A DNA stretch of 62,000 nucleotides, taken from positions 420,555 to 482,554 of the forward strand of contig CAJNDS010002035.1 in the NCBI GenBank assembly GCA_905221605.1, in the 5' to 3' direction. Origin of the DNA: Symbiodinium natans. Taxonomy: Eukaryota; Sar; Dinophyceae; Suessiales; Symbiodiniaceae. Within the stretch, counting starts at the first letter, position 1; each line of letters starts with the position of its first letter. The position numbers were made by a program, and so were the translations under genes. The notes below the pieces were generated by a model. It did not search any database and was not told the origin of the DNA. It saw nothing but the letters and a program-made list of their open reading frames with translations. Positions 19,625 to 28,590 of the stretch are shown here, piece after piece.

Positions 19625-20480
19625 TTGCAAGCCGTGGCTGGGCAGGAAGCAGGTTTCGGGTGTAGACATGTTCAAGGCCCCTGGCGGCAAAATCCGCACG
19701 ATTCTATGAAGCAAAACTGCTTGGAGAGAAGCGGTGCCAACATATGTTGTCGCAAACGTCAGTCCCTTTATATACGGCCCAAAAAGGAACAAACACATTC
19801 AAACATTTACGTGCTCGGAGCCCACATTGGACCAGGGTTTAGGGTTTAGGGTTTGGGGTTTAGGGTTTAGGGTTGATGAAGATGCAGAACCTTGGCATAG
19901 AAGAGCAGCGACAACTCGGAGTGGTGAGTCAATCACAACAGGAGGTGATGCCAAGATGTCAATCGTTAACCCTGCTGAGAAATGTCGCGAAAGAAATGCT
20001 GTTGTAGGCTTTAGGGTTTAGGGAATAGGGTTTAGGGTCACTTCTTGCAAATGGCTGTGGTCCGTGAAAGTTTTTGTATCGGCACGGCAGGTAGTGTACT
20101 TGTATTTTGCGCTGGGATATGAGAATACGTGTGCCTATCAACCTCACCTACAGAATCATGTTCAGGTGCCCTGTGTAGGTTCATTACACTGCTGGCGGTG
20201 TGAGGATGGCAGTGGTCCGGCGGTCCTTCAAGAAAATATCCCTCCCCTCCAACCCCTCTGCCAGTAAGCATGAGAGCTGGTCGTCCTTCAGGCCTCAATA
20301 CAGGAGACCCACATAACCCTAAACCCTTTGCACTACCCAACGTCTATCCCATTCGTTAGTTGAGTCGGCATGTTACATCCTCGAGGCCTTCTACCAGGAC
20401 CCAGGGTAGGCCCTCATTCCATTTTGTTTGGACGGTTTTTTTTTTTTAACCCTTTAAACCACTTTTTTTCTCCTAGGTTT
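19625..20480. other. Open frames without assignment
   Basis: Short TTTAGGG tracts (19826-19875, 20008-20040) and open frames on both strands; an L-family MITE fragment begins near 20397 (GGACCCAGGGTAGGCCCTCA). No domain recognised. Confidence 0.4.
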
Positions 20481-20497
20481 CCCGAAACGCTGCACCG

Positions 20498-20685
20498 TAA
20501 GCCCTAAACCCTGAACCCTAAACCCTAGGCCCTAGGCCCTAAGCCCTAAGCCCTAAGCCCTAAAGCCCTAAGCCCTAAGCCCTAAGCCCTAAGCCCCCCT
20601 AAGCCCTAAACCCTAAACCCTAAGCCCTAAGCCCTAAACCCTAAACCCTAAACCCTAAACCCCAAACCCTAAACCCTAAACCCAA
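20498..20685 (-). repeat. CCCTAAA/CCCTAAG tract
   Basis: About 26 units, mixed CCCTAAA and CCCTAAG. Confidence 0.93.
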
Positions 20686-20687
20686 AC

Positions 20688-20790
20688 GCATGGGGCGTTT
20701 CCCCCGAAGCACGTTGAGGAGTCGGAGCTCCTGCGCCTGGCCACGCGCCTGAGCGGAGCACTCTTCGAAGAGCTGCAGGCCCCGGATTGA
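20688..20790 (+). CDS. Terminal exon-like island
   Basis: Directly after the telomeric tract the frame reads HGAFPPKHVEESELLRLATR then LSGALFEELQAPD and stops at TGA (20788-20790). Helical, amphipathic character. Probably a gene 3' end; family unknown. Confidence 0.45.
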
Positions 20791-21430
20791 AACAGTTTCA
20801 GAGTCTATAGGGTTTTTACAGGTTTTCTGGGTCCTACAGAGGGTATTATGGGGTTTTAGGCCCTGCTTTGAAACAGTTTCCGAGGGGGGTTCAATAGGGT
20901 TTTTACAGGGTTTTTTTTTATGGTTTTTTGTGGGGTTTTACAGGTTAAAGAGGGCTTTCTAGAGTTATGTAGGGCTTTGGAGCACTTGCCAGGGTTTCGG
21001 TTTTTTATGGGGTTTATGGGAGGGGGGTTTTATAGGGTTTTACAGGGTGTTTCAGGGTTTTGCCAGGGTATAGAGGGTTTGATGGAGGTTTTAGAGGGTT
21101 TCAGAGGAAAGGTTTTACAGGGGTTTAAAGGGTTTTCCAGGTTAATGGGGTTATAAAGAGTTATTTAGGGCTTCATATGGCTTTAGTTCTAGGGCTTTGG
21201 GGTTCAGGTTTACCTGGGCCCCCAACCCCCCACAATTTCGGGGGGGGGGGGGGTTACAACGGTTTTACCCTGCAGCTACGTTGTCATATCCTCGCAATGA
21301 CTATGGTCTGGGGTTCCAGGTGGGGGGAGAACACATTTCTGCCCTCCCCCAAAGACTACATAGGGTTCAGGGTTTAGGGTTCCAGGGTTTTGAAGGTTTA
21401 GAGTTCGGAGTTTAGGCAGAAGGGTTTGGG
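20791..21430 (+). repeat. Decayed GGGTTTTAGGG-like field
   Basis: G- and T-rich words such as GGGTTTTACAGGG persist through 21200, with a G homopolymer at 21240-21253. The plus-strand ORFs (for example 20920-21156) are produced by the repeat. Confidence 0.7.
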
Positions 21431-21439
21431 GTTTAGAGT

Positions 21440-21562
21440 CTAGACACTGTAAAGCCACAACGTCGACGACTCCAGCGTGCAAGGATGCCCGGTACTCGCT
21501 GGCCTATGCCCAGGAGCGCTTGGCCCACTTGCAGCTGCTGGCGCCTGGGACGCCTTGGCTTA
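21440..21562 (+). CDS. Exon-like island ending at MITE I
   Basis: Frame reads TPACKDARYSLAYAQERLAH then LQLLAPGTPW. The open frame runs into the left end of the MITE at 21563. Possible exon with a MITE-bearing intron after it. Confidence 0.42.
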
Positions 21563-21687
21563 ACTACTATGTGCTTAAAGAACCCCAACGGAATAAAAGA
21601 TAAGAATCCCTAGATTACCCTTAATAAGGAATAATATTTTCATATTTTTTTTGGGGGGGGGGGGGGGTTCTTAAGCAATTAGTAGTT
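21563..21687. mobile_element. MITE family I, copy
   Basis: Ends CTACTATGTGCTTAAAGAAC and GTTCTTAAGCAATTAGTAG are inverted repeats; contains a G homopolymer of about 14. Confidence 0.78.
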
Positions 21688-21844
21688 GAGGGGTATAAGG
21701 AGGGAGCCTTACAAGGGACCCTTCATCTTCTTCCCGTATATAACCCCCAATAACTTTTTACATAAGTAGCCCCTCAATAACCCCCAAAGAACCTCTGAGG
21801 TTCCTTTGGGCTGCTTGTGAAAAGGCCGCCCCAATTATTTAGAG

Positions 21845-21985
21845 AACTGACCATATATGGTCAGTTTTCTAAGTCTTGGTAGGCCAGTGGTACCCTCTGG
21901 CCATTTTTTGGTTCAGGGTTCCCTTATCAAGCAACAAACCCCAAAAAGGGTACCCTTGTTGGAATATTGTTGCTGGGCTACTTGG
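21845..21985 (+). mobile_element. Introner family A, copy 3, with palindrome upstream
   Basis: GGTAGGCCAGTGGTACCC and GGGTACCCTTGTTGGAATAT with TTGCTGGGCTACTTGG match the ends of the introns at 15387 and 24646. Upstream is a perfect palindrome AACTGACCATATATGGTCAG plus TT; part of it (ATGGTCAGTT) also precedes copy 4 at about 36985. No flanking exon was recognised, so splicing is not supported here. Confidence 0.7.
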
Positions 21986-22094
21986 AACTCTAACCTCTAT
22001 ACCCTAAACCCTGCAACCTTAACCCTAGAACCCCAAAACCTACAAACCCCAAACATCCCAACCCTAAACCCTAAACCCTAAACCCTAAACCCCA

Positions 22095-22400
22095 AACCCT
22101 AAACCCCAAACTGCACTCAAGCAATGAGGTGGCCAATGATCGCCACAAGCGGAGATGCCGCACCTTGGCCGTCATTGATTACACGACTCATTTTCGCATG
22201 GATGGAGGGTTTAGGGTTTAGGGTTTCGGGTTTAGGGTTTAGGGTTTAGGGTTTAGGGTTTCGGGTTTCGGGTTTAGGGTTTAGGGTTTATAGTGTACAG
22301 GGCGCCGCTAGGGAGTCGAGTGCCCATCTCGCAGCCTGCACGGATTGATTCTTCGTCCCCATGCGATTCCATGCTGATCTTGTGCTCTTGCCAAGCTTGT
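22095..22400 (+). CDS. Two exon-like islands around a TTTAGGG tract
   Basis: About 22125-22208 reads NEVANDRHKRRCRTLAVIDY then TTHFRMDG. The tract is at 22208-22293. About 22294-22400 reads APLGSRVPISQPARIDSSSP. Family unknown. Confidence 0.4.
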
Positions 22401-23053
22401 GCCCCCCCCTAGTTGCTGAGCTGCTAAACTCTAAACCCCCGCCCCAGGTTGCTGCCAGAAATCTTGACTGCGGAAAAAAAAATCACGCGGCGTGATTCAA
22501 GAAAGCACCTAAGTTCCAGGCCTGCCAAGATGAAGATAGCCGAGCGGAGGGCAACTTTCGACGTGAAGCTCACTTGGCGCTGATGAACTCATCTGCCTGT
22601 GGCTCCAGCCCAAAGACTTTCCACAAACGTGGCGCATGAAATCCCCCACCACTCTTCACCAGGCATGAAGCTTCCAGAGCAGTCAGCCCCCAACCTTATA
22701 AGCCCAAAACCTTCCAAAACCCTAAACACCCAAACCCCTGAACGGCTCTACCAGAAGGCCTGCACTCCCACGGATGCTTTGCGCATGTAGTGTGCCAGTG
22801 TCGGCACGGCAGCGGCTGCGACGGAGCCCGTCCGCGCCCAGGCACTGCAGCCTGGAGCGTCTTTTCTTTTTTCCGGGTTAGGGTTTAGGCTTTAGGGTTT
22901 AGGGTTTAGGGATGAGGGCCTGAAAGGCCCTACTTGAAGGCCCATGGGTACGCAGAAGTAGGGTCGTGGCGGAGGACGGAACTTGAACTGAGGCTTCAGC
23001 ATGGGAGTTTCCTTATACGTGCAATGTTTCTGGTGTATAGAGTTCGCTGTAAC

Positions 23054-23288
23054 TTAGGGTTTAGGGTTTAGGGTTTAGGGTTTAGGGTTTAGGGTTTAGG
23101 GTTTAGGGTTTAGGGTTTAGGGTTTAGGGCTTCTATGCGCACCAAAAGCTGCCCAATTAAGCTTGAAGCAAACCCTGAACTCTCCAACTACGGCCCATCA
23201 CCCTGAACCCTCCAACCATGGCCCATCATGGATTAGGGTTTAGGGTTTAGGGTTTAGGGTTTAGGGTTTAGGGTTTAGGGTTTAGGGC
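23054..23288 (+). repeat. Two TTTAGGG tracts split by a tandem duplication
   Basis: Perfect tracts at 23054-23129 and 23233-23288. Between them the words CTCCAACTACGGCCCATCA and CTCCAACCATGGCCCATCA form a direct duplication. Confidence 0.9.
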
Positions 23289-23410
23289 CTCATGCTTTGT
23301 CGTGACTAGAGCTATACGGAGTTGTGACTAGATCAGCCCTACCAGGACGGGTCATTATACCCTGTAACCCCTTAAAAAGGCCCTATTCAACGGGTTGGTT
23401 TTGAGGCTTG

Positions 23411-23620
23411 GAGGCTCAGTCGTTCATCCTGGTAAGCCCCCAAACCCCAAACCCCAAACCTCAACCCCCAAACCCCAAATCCCAAACCCTAAACCCTGTG
23501 AATCAGTTTGTGGAAACCCTTGCCAGGCCCCTGCTCGCACACCTGGGCGCTGTGGGGGGTTTTGGTGGCTGCGAGCTCCGGCGGTTTTTGAGGACGCAGC
23601 AAACCGATCTTGGGTTTTGG
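23411..23620 (+). CDS. Two-exon fragment with a telomere-repeat intron
   Basis: Exon ending 23431 reads EAQSFIL; after intron 23432-23506 the frame continues FVETLARPLLAHLGAVGGFG then GCELRRFLRTQQTDL. The joined segment is hydrophobic-amphipathic and fully open. Family not recognised and no start or stop assigned. The intron is described separately. Confidence 0.55.
23432..23506 (+). other. 75-bp intron of telomere-like repeat with GTAAG donor
   Basis: Starts GTAAGCC, continues as CCCCAAA/CCCTAAA units and ends GTGAATCAG. Removing it joins AGTCGTTCATCCTG to TTTGTGGAAACC in phase 0, keeping the frame. Unlike 2837-2919, its units are mostly the CCCCAAA variant and the donor is canonical. Confidence 0.7.
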
Positions 23621-23828
23621 GCTTAGGGGTTTAGGGGTTTAGGGGTTTATGGGTTTAGTTTAGGGTTTGGGGTTTAGGGTTTAGGGTTTAGGGCTATAAG
23701 GGTTTAGGGGTTTAGGGGTTTAGGGGTTTGTGGTTTAGGCTCATAGGGTTTTGTGCCTCATCAGGCTTGGTGGGCACTTGGGACCGCCAACTCAGGGGCC
23801 TAAAGGAGGGACCCTTGTAAAGGACAGG

Positions 23829-23995
23829 GGTAATGTAGCTACTGAGGTATAGAGGGACTATAATGGGTGTTGGATACTTTTTTTGGTTCTGGGATCCTAT
23901 TTTCGCTACTTCTCCCTAAAGCGTATATACCTCTTTCCCAGGGTCTAAACCCCAAAACCCTAAACCCTAAACCTACTCCAAAGTAGGGTATATAA
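23829..23995 (+). mobile_element. Repeat family N, copy 1, with telomeric insert
   Basis: Shares GTAGCTACTGAGGTATAGAG, the GGTTCTGGG word, a TTCGCTACTT word and CAGGGTCTA...CTACTCCAAAG with copy 2 at 26375. Between CTA and CTA it carries about 27 bp of CCCCAAAACCCTAAA-type repeat absent from copy 2. Confidence 0.8.
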
Positions 23996-24112
23996 GGTAG
24001 AAGTGGACTCGAGAGCTTGGAGTTCAGGCCACTGAAGCCGTTTCTGGTTTCGCGTGCTTGACTCGTTCTACCGAGCCCTTTCGGGCCTTGACTGGGGATG
24101 GCAACAATCAGT

Positions 24113-24175
24113 TTAGGGTTTAGGGTTTAGGGTTTAGGGTTTAGGGTTTAGGGTTTAGGGTTTAGGGTTTAGGAG
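24113..24175 (+). repeat. TTTAGGG tract
   Basis: Nine units, decaying into AGGAGTTTAGGAG words just before the gene at 24296. Confidence 0.92.
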
Positions 24176-24295
24176 TAGGGTTTAGGAGTTTAGGAGGTTA
24201 GGAGTTTAGGAGACCAGGAGACTAGGTCGCATGGCACTGAATCCGTGAGTGGAACCAAAAAGGGCCCAAGCAGATGCTCTCCCGGAGTTCAAGCA

Positions 24296-25160
24296 ATGCT
24301 CTCCCGGAGTTCAAGCCTGTATACCACGGAAGCAGCTGTTGCCTTGCACGAGTCCGTTCCACCTGACCGCTGGTGCGTCACGCGCGCGGACCTGAAGCAG
24401 TTGCGCAGGGAAGTGTGGCAGGCGATCCAGAAGGGTGAGATTTGTCCACCAGATGATGGCAGCGATGACTTTGACAGCTCCGACCAGCTGTTTGGGCCGA
24501 GCATCTACACGGTCAACAAGCAGCACATCATGCCTGTCACGGATCTCGTCGGCAAGGTGAGTTGGGCTTTGATGATACACCCTGACGGCTTGGAGTGCCA
24601 CCTCTTCATCAGCCATGCGTGGCAGGAAGGTGTTTTCGAGTTTCTGTCCCTTGGTAGCCCAGTGGTACCCTTTACCCTTTTTTTGTTCTGGGTTTCCTTA
24701 AAAAGCAACCAACCAAAAAATAGGTACCCTTATTATATTATGGTTACTGGGCTACCCAGGTCCAAAGTGCTGCACTCCTGGCCTAGGGCTGCACGGAACG
24801 CCTGGTGCTGTATGCTGGCCAACCCCCAGAACCTGGACATAGGGTCTTTGCTGCAGGCCCCAAGCAGCTCGCCCTTTGCGCTGGCTTTGCGGGCCTCGTC
24901 CTGTGTCCTTGTAATTCCCAACCGGCATTGCAGCATTTACACAAGGCAAGGGATCAAAAACAATCCGAACAAGGATGGATGCAATCATTAAGGTCAGGAA
25001 CTAGCCTTGTGTCTACCCAAGCCCGGCACCTGCTATCAGGCTTTGGTGTGTGTATGAAGCCTGTGCCCACGAAGAGGGCAAGACAATCTTCATTGCCCGT
25101 GCATCGAATGGACACTTGGACTCTGCCAAGGGACCTACAAGCGAAAAAAAAACAACAATG
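24296..25160 (+). CDS. SHAW/LWCVYEA-motif gene, first exons
   Basis: Exons 24296-24645, 24760-24945 and 25040 to about 25160. The ATG at 24296 is in frame, follows a direct duplication of CAATGCTCTCCCGGAGTTCA-like sequence (24272-24318), and is the best start; the frame is open upstream to 24245. Key segments: LECHLFISHAWQEGVFEF, VLHSWPRAARNAWCCMLANP, then LVIPNRHCSIYTR joined to LWCVYEACAHEEGKTIFIAR. Proteins with an ISHxW motif and a later R-LWCVYEA motif, often with C-terminal membrane segments, are abundant and functionally uncharacterised in dinoflagellates. Any enzymatic role would be a guess. Introns: 24646-24759 (GT-AG introner) and 24946-25039 (GC-AG, ordinary sequence). Likely continues into the membrane exons at 25736 and 26575. 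Confidence 0.78.
24646..24759 (+). mobile_element. Introner family A, copy 2 (intron)
   Basis: 114-bp GT-AG intron. Inverted ends GGTAGCCCAGTGGTACCC and GGTTACTGGGCTACCCAG; inside is GGTTTCCTTAAAAAGCAACC. GTCC occurs at the 5' edge and again as the first bases of the next exon. Splicing gives GVFEFLSKVLHSWP. The intron length is a multiple of three with no in-frame stop, so the unspliced frame also stays open. Confidence 0.86.
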
Positions 25161-25164
25161 AACC

Positions 25165-25195
<31 letters not shown>

Positions 25196-25360
25196 CACCC
25201 TCAACCCTAACCCCTAAACCCAATGATCCTTGTAATGATCCTTGTAATGATCCTTGTTTTCAGGAGATCTACAGTCTTCTTTTGGGACCCCCGTCTAAGG
25301 ACCGCAGCTTCGCCGATCTCTGCTCCTGACAGCAGCTCTAGGAGCTCTTGTCATTCTCAG
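25160..25360 (+). other. CCCTCAA variant tract and possible exon
   Basis: CCCTCAA units (25157-25210), three tandem AATGATCCTTGT words, then TTTTCAG and an open island. One frame reads EIYSLLLGPPSKDRSFADLC then stops; another, entered after GTCTAAG, reads RRSLLLTAALGALVIL, a membrane-type stretch. Probably an exon of the 24296 gene. Confidence 0.4.
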
Positions 25361-25519
25361 ACCCGAAGGGTCCATGTACCTATATAGGGTTTAGGGTTTA
25401 GGGTTTAGGGTTTAGGGTTTAGGGTTACCCATATAGTATATACTTGGGCCTTAAAGGGGTTCCCATATAGCAGCTTTAGGGCCCAAGTATATGCTCTATG
25501 GGTACATGGACCCTTAGGG
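25361..25519 (-). mobile_element. MITE family C, copy 2, with telomeric insert
   Basis: Same ends as copy 1 (CCGAAGGGTCCATGTACC, GGTACATGGACCCTTAGGG) but in reverse orientation. It is interrupted at 25387-25427 by six TTTAGGG units. Read in the element's own direction, the insert begins after ATATGGGTA, the same junction as in copies 3 and 4. Confidence 0.9.
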
Positions 25520-25735
25520 AGAACACAGCTTCTAATTCTACTTGTCATGGTGAAACATGCGCGAGCACGTGCCCGCAGATGTGTGACAAGATGAGTCTGA
25601 GTTTTAAGGTTGTTTGGAAGTCGGGCTCTGGCGCAGTTCCTTATGAGCAGGGTTGATTTAGGGTTTAGGGTTTAGGGTTTAGGGAGAATCAAGAAATTCT
25701 TTGCAGCCGGCGCCCACTGGCTGCTGTGATCGCCA

Positions 25736-26089
25736 GGAGTCTTGGGCATGGTGTTTGGTGCGTGCACGAACCAATGGCATTTGCCCGTCGGCAACACCGT
25801 CCCTCTTTGCCTAGCCTTCGCGTCTGTATTTGCCAGCGTCAGCCTGAACGACTACCAACTGCGCATGGTGTTGAACAGATCTGGCACTGTGATGTGCGGC
25901 TGCATGGTGTTTCATTGGCACACGATCCAGAACCGACACATAGTTGAAGGCGTGGCCAGCAGCGTGCAGCGTGTTGCCTGGCTCATTGGTGCAGTTCTCT
26001 TCCTCTGCTTGGAGGTCGATCGTGTCAATGGCCGAGCGCGGCAGCAAGAAGAAGTACAGCTCCTTACTTCGCCATTGGTTGAACTTTAA
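25736..26089 (+). CDS. Membrane exon, probably of the 24296 gene
   Basis: Open frame MVFGACTNQWHLPVGNTVPL then CLAFASVFASVSLNDYQLRM and VAWLIGAVLFLCLEVDRVNG. It has at least two hydrophobic segments and loops with charged ends. A frame stop just upstream (25727) shows that an acceptor must lie between; GATCGCCAG is a candidate. Followed by A-like palindromic debris (26085-26190). Confidence 0.55.
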   Translation, partial: GVLGMVFGACTNQWHLPVGNTVPLCLAFASVFASVSLNDYQLRMVLNRSGTVMCGCMVFHWHTIQNRHIVEGVASSVQRVAWLIGAVLFLCLEVDRVNGRARQQEEVQLLTSPLVEL

Positions 26090-26296
26090 ACTTTCTGGGT
26101 TTCCTTAGTAGTAGGAATTCTAAAGTTAACCTTTTTTGGGTTTCCCTATTTAGTAATTAGGAATATTATAGAGTTTAAGCTTTTTTCTCCCCCTTGGTTC
26201 TTGGACAAGTAAGGCTCAGGAGTGGTTTCCAAGGCACCATTGCTCATGCAACCTGTTCCGTACCAGAGGATGCCGCGCGCATTCATTCCGAGATCC

Positions 26297-26377
26297 TGGG
26301 TTTAGGGTTTAGGGTTTATGGTTTAGGGTTTAGGGTTTAGGGTTTAGGGTTTAGGGTTTAGGGTTTAGGGTTTAGGG
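26297..26377 (+). repeat. TTTAGGG tract
   Basis: Eleven units directly abutting repeat family N copy 2. Confidence 0.93.
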
Positions 26378-26567
26378 AGTACTATACTTTAATATTTTTT
26401 CGGGGTTCAGGTCTCAGAGGGTTTATGTAGCCACTTAGGTATATAGGGACTATACTGGGTCTTGGAGTACGATACTTTAATACTTCTTTTTTGGTTCTGG
26501 GTTTCTAATATCGCTACTTATACCTAAAAAGTATATACCTTTTTTTTTCAGGGTCTACTCCAAAGCT
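26375..26567 (+). mobile_element. Repeat family N, copy 2 (empty site)
   Basis: Has two near-identical ATACTTTAATA words and ends TTTCAGGGTCTACTCCAAAG. CTACTCCAAAG is uninterrupted here, giving the pre-insertion state for copy 1. Confidence 0.75.
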
Positions 26568-26574
26568 CAGGATT

Positions 26575-26968
26575 GGGGATAAGATGGATGCTGTGGACTA
26601 TGCAGTCCATGTGCTGATGACTGCTGGGATGTCGTCGCAGACGCTCCGGGAAGTTGCTCGTGCTGGCATTGACATCTCCGGTGCCGGCTACGCTGAGATT
26701 GCTGCTCCCGTCTTTCTGTTCTTGACTTGCTTCCTGACCCTCACTCGCCTCGGGTACGAAATCCTTGACCTTGGTACCCCTTGGTACTTCTGGCTTCTAC
26801 AAGCTTCCTCCGTTTTCGCCCGCGTTGCGTTGCTCATCGTCTTGTGCCGAAGTGCCCGTGAAGAAAGATGCTTCATCTTGAAGATGACCACGAAGCTAGT
26901 GCTTCTCTACCTGGTTGTGATTTGCCCCTCGGCCGCTTTACCTGTGCACCGGCAGCCTTTTCAGACAA
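26575..26968 (+). CDS. Membrane exon, probably of the 24296 gene
   Basis: After CTCAG the frame reads MDAVDYAVHVLMTAGMSSQT then LREVARAGIDISGAGYAEIA, with hydrophobic segments PVFLFLTCFLTLTRL, FARVALLIVLC and LVLLYLVVICPSAAL. It ends ACAAG at a CCCTAAA block; joining to GGAGCCCCC at 27051 keeps the frame open for about 23 more codons to TAA. Confidence 0.6.
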
Positions 26969-26969
26969 G

Positions 26970-27043
26970 AACCCTAAACCCTAAACCCTGAACCCTAAAC
27001 CCTTAAACTCTAAACCCTTAAACCCTACACCCTAAACCGTGCT
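26970..27043 (-). repeat. Telomere-like block flanked by AGACAAG
   Basis: CCCTAAA, CCCTGAA and CCCTTAAA units between AGACAAG at 26963-26969 and AGACAAG at 27044-27050. It sits at the 3' end of the exon above and behaves as an intron body. Confidence 0.8.
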
Positions 27044-27247
27044 AGACAAGGAGCCCCCAGGGAATCCGAACCTCTTCAGCTAACCTCATTTGCAAATTTG
27101 TGGGCCTATTCAATCCTTTAAAACTTTAAGTGCAGCTGATGGCAGACTTCAAACCTGCAGCCCTGAATCTTTTAAGAACCCCCCCCCCCCCACCACAAAA
27201 CACCCACAGATCTCCTACATGTCCCCCATATCTCCCCGGGTTACATA

Positions 27248-27364
27248 TGGGTGGTTGTCAAAATTAGGGTCCCTTTTTGGATCCCTATTAAAATACGGCA
27301 CCTTGTATTTAGGAATTTAGGGTCTACCCCCAAAAAGGGGATCATAATTTTGACAACCACCCAT
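27248..27364. mobile_element. MITE family H, copy 1
   Basis: Ends TGGGTGGTTGTCAAAATTAG and ATAATTTTGACAACCACCCA. No coding capacity. Confidence 0.88.
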
Positions 27365-27735
27365 ATCTCTCTTTGGAAGCCCCAGGCCCTGTGGTCGTTG
27401 TTTGGGAGCTCCGGGCTGATGACATGCCCCTCAGCCCGCTGGGACGAGGAGCTTGGTTCTCATTGTCCGGGAACCCTGGCAGGAGGTTGAAATAAGAACC
27501 TGCGATGTCCATTTGGGTGGTTGTCAGAATCACGGTCCCTTTTTTGATCCCTACTATAATACGGCACCTAATATTCAGGGTACCCCTAGAGGGATTATAA
27601 TTTCGACAGCCACCCATCTGTTGCCTGGTGACGCTCCCATCTTGGGGTTCATAAAGCTGGCGTGCATGACCCTGGCGCGGGCTTTCGGGCTTTCATTTCC
27701 TGATGCGTTCGACCTCGGGGGCCTTCACGTCTAAA
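27365..27735 (+). CDS. Exon-like islands around MITE H copy 2
   Basis: Open frames 27366-27513 and 27617-27735 (DAPILGFIKLACMTLARAFG then LSFPDAFDLGGLHV, stop TAA). The second looks like a C-terminal exon and may be the end of the membrane-protein gene upstream. Confidence 0.4.
27514..27616. mobile_element. MITE family H, copy 2
   Basis: Ends TTGGGTGGTTGTCAGAATCA and TAATTTCGACAGCCACCCA. It shares the internal word ACGGCACCTAATATT with copy 1 in diverged form and has the same orientation, about 150 bp from copy 1. Confidence 0.85.
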
Positions 27736-28590
27736 GCGCCAAGCATAAAACTTTCCATTGCTGTGTGTTGGCCACAGCAGAGACAGCTAGAACAACAACC
27801 AGGGGTAGAACGGCAGATTTTCTACCACTACTATTGCCGTGATTGCCATCATTACTATGAATAGTACTAATCCTTTACTATTATTAGCCCTGTTTTTGCT
27901 TGTATCATCAGGAGTTCCTAGTATAGGTATCATTAGCATTATTAGAAAAGCCCCCTCCCCCCCCACAGCCAGTAGCCAATAAGGATGATTTGCACACTGT
28001 GCCTGGTCTTCGCCTGCCTTGGGATGCGCCGTGTTGCGGCGCTTCCGTGGATTGGGCCAAGGCTTTTGCTGTTCTTCTTGACACCTGGCAGCCAGGCGGG
28101 GCCAGGTGTAGTTCGGGAAAATTCACTACTGGGAGGCTGTCAAAAGGATGGATCCCTTTTGCAGGCTCCTGGAAATAGTCCTGATAAACGCATCGTGCGA
28201 TTCTGTCTGACCCAAATCCTACTTGTGTATGGGCAAGTTTTTCTCTGAAGGGCGACGTCAACATCGAGGGTATGAAGCTTCGTTTGATCACGTGAGAGCG
28301 TACGATCATGAGGAGCCTTAATATGCCCTTGTTCCAGCCCTAAGCCTAGCCTAAGCCCTGTTTGGTTTCGGTCTGAGATCAGGTCTCTTTCATGTATCCC
28401 AAGGACGCCAAACGGTCCAGAATCTTGAGCGACTCCCGATCAGCTAGCCTAGTACTAATCGCAGTCTTGTCGAAATCAACTGTCTCTGATCTTGCCCTAA
28501 GAATAAATGCCCTAAACCCTAAACCCTAAACCCAAAACCCGAAGCCCTAAACCTTAAACCCTAAACCCAAACCCGAAACCCTAAACCCGC
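27736..28590. other. Open frames and short tracts, no gene assigned
   Basis: ATT/ACT-rich sequence (27820-27940), an 87-codon plus-strand frame beginning MICTLCLVFACLGMRRVAAL (27985-28248), and a CCCTAAA tract at 28510-28590. Confidence 0.4.

Noticed and set aside
20920-21156. Plus-strand ORF with GFxGL-like repeats
   Set aside because: Translation of decayed GGGTTTTAGGG telomere-like units.
21875-21985. Third copy of introner A as an intron
   Set aside because: The element ends are recognisable but no flanking exon and no AG at the expected right edge were found, so it is listed only as an element.
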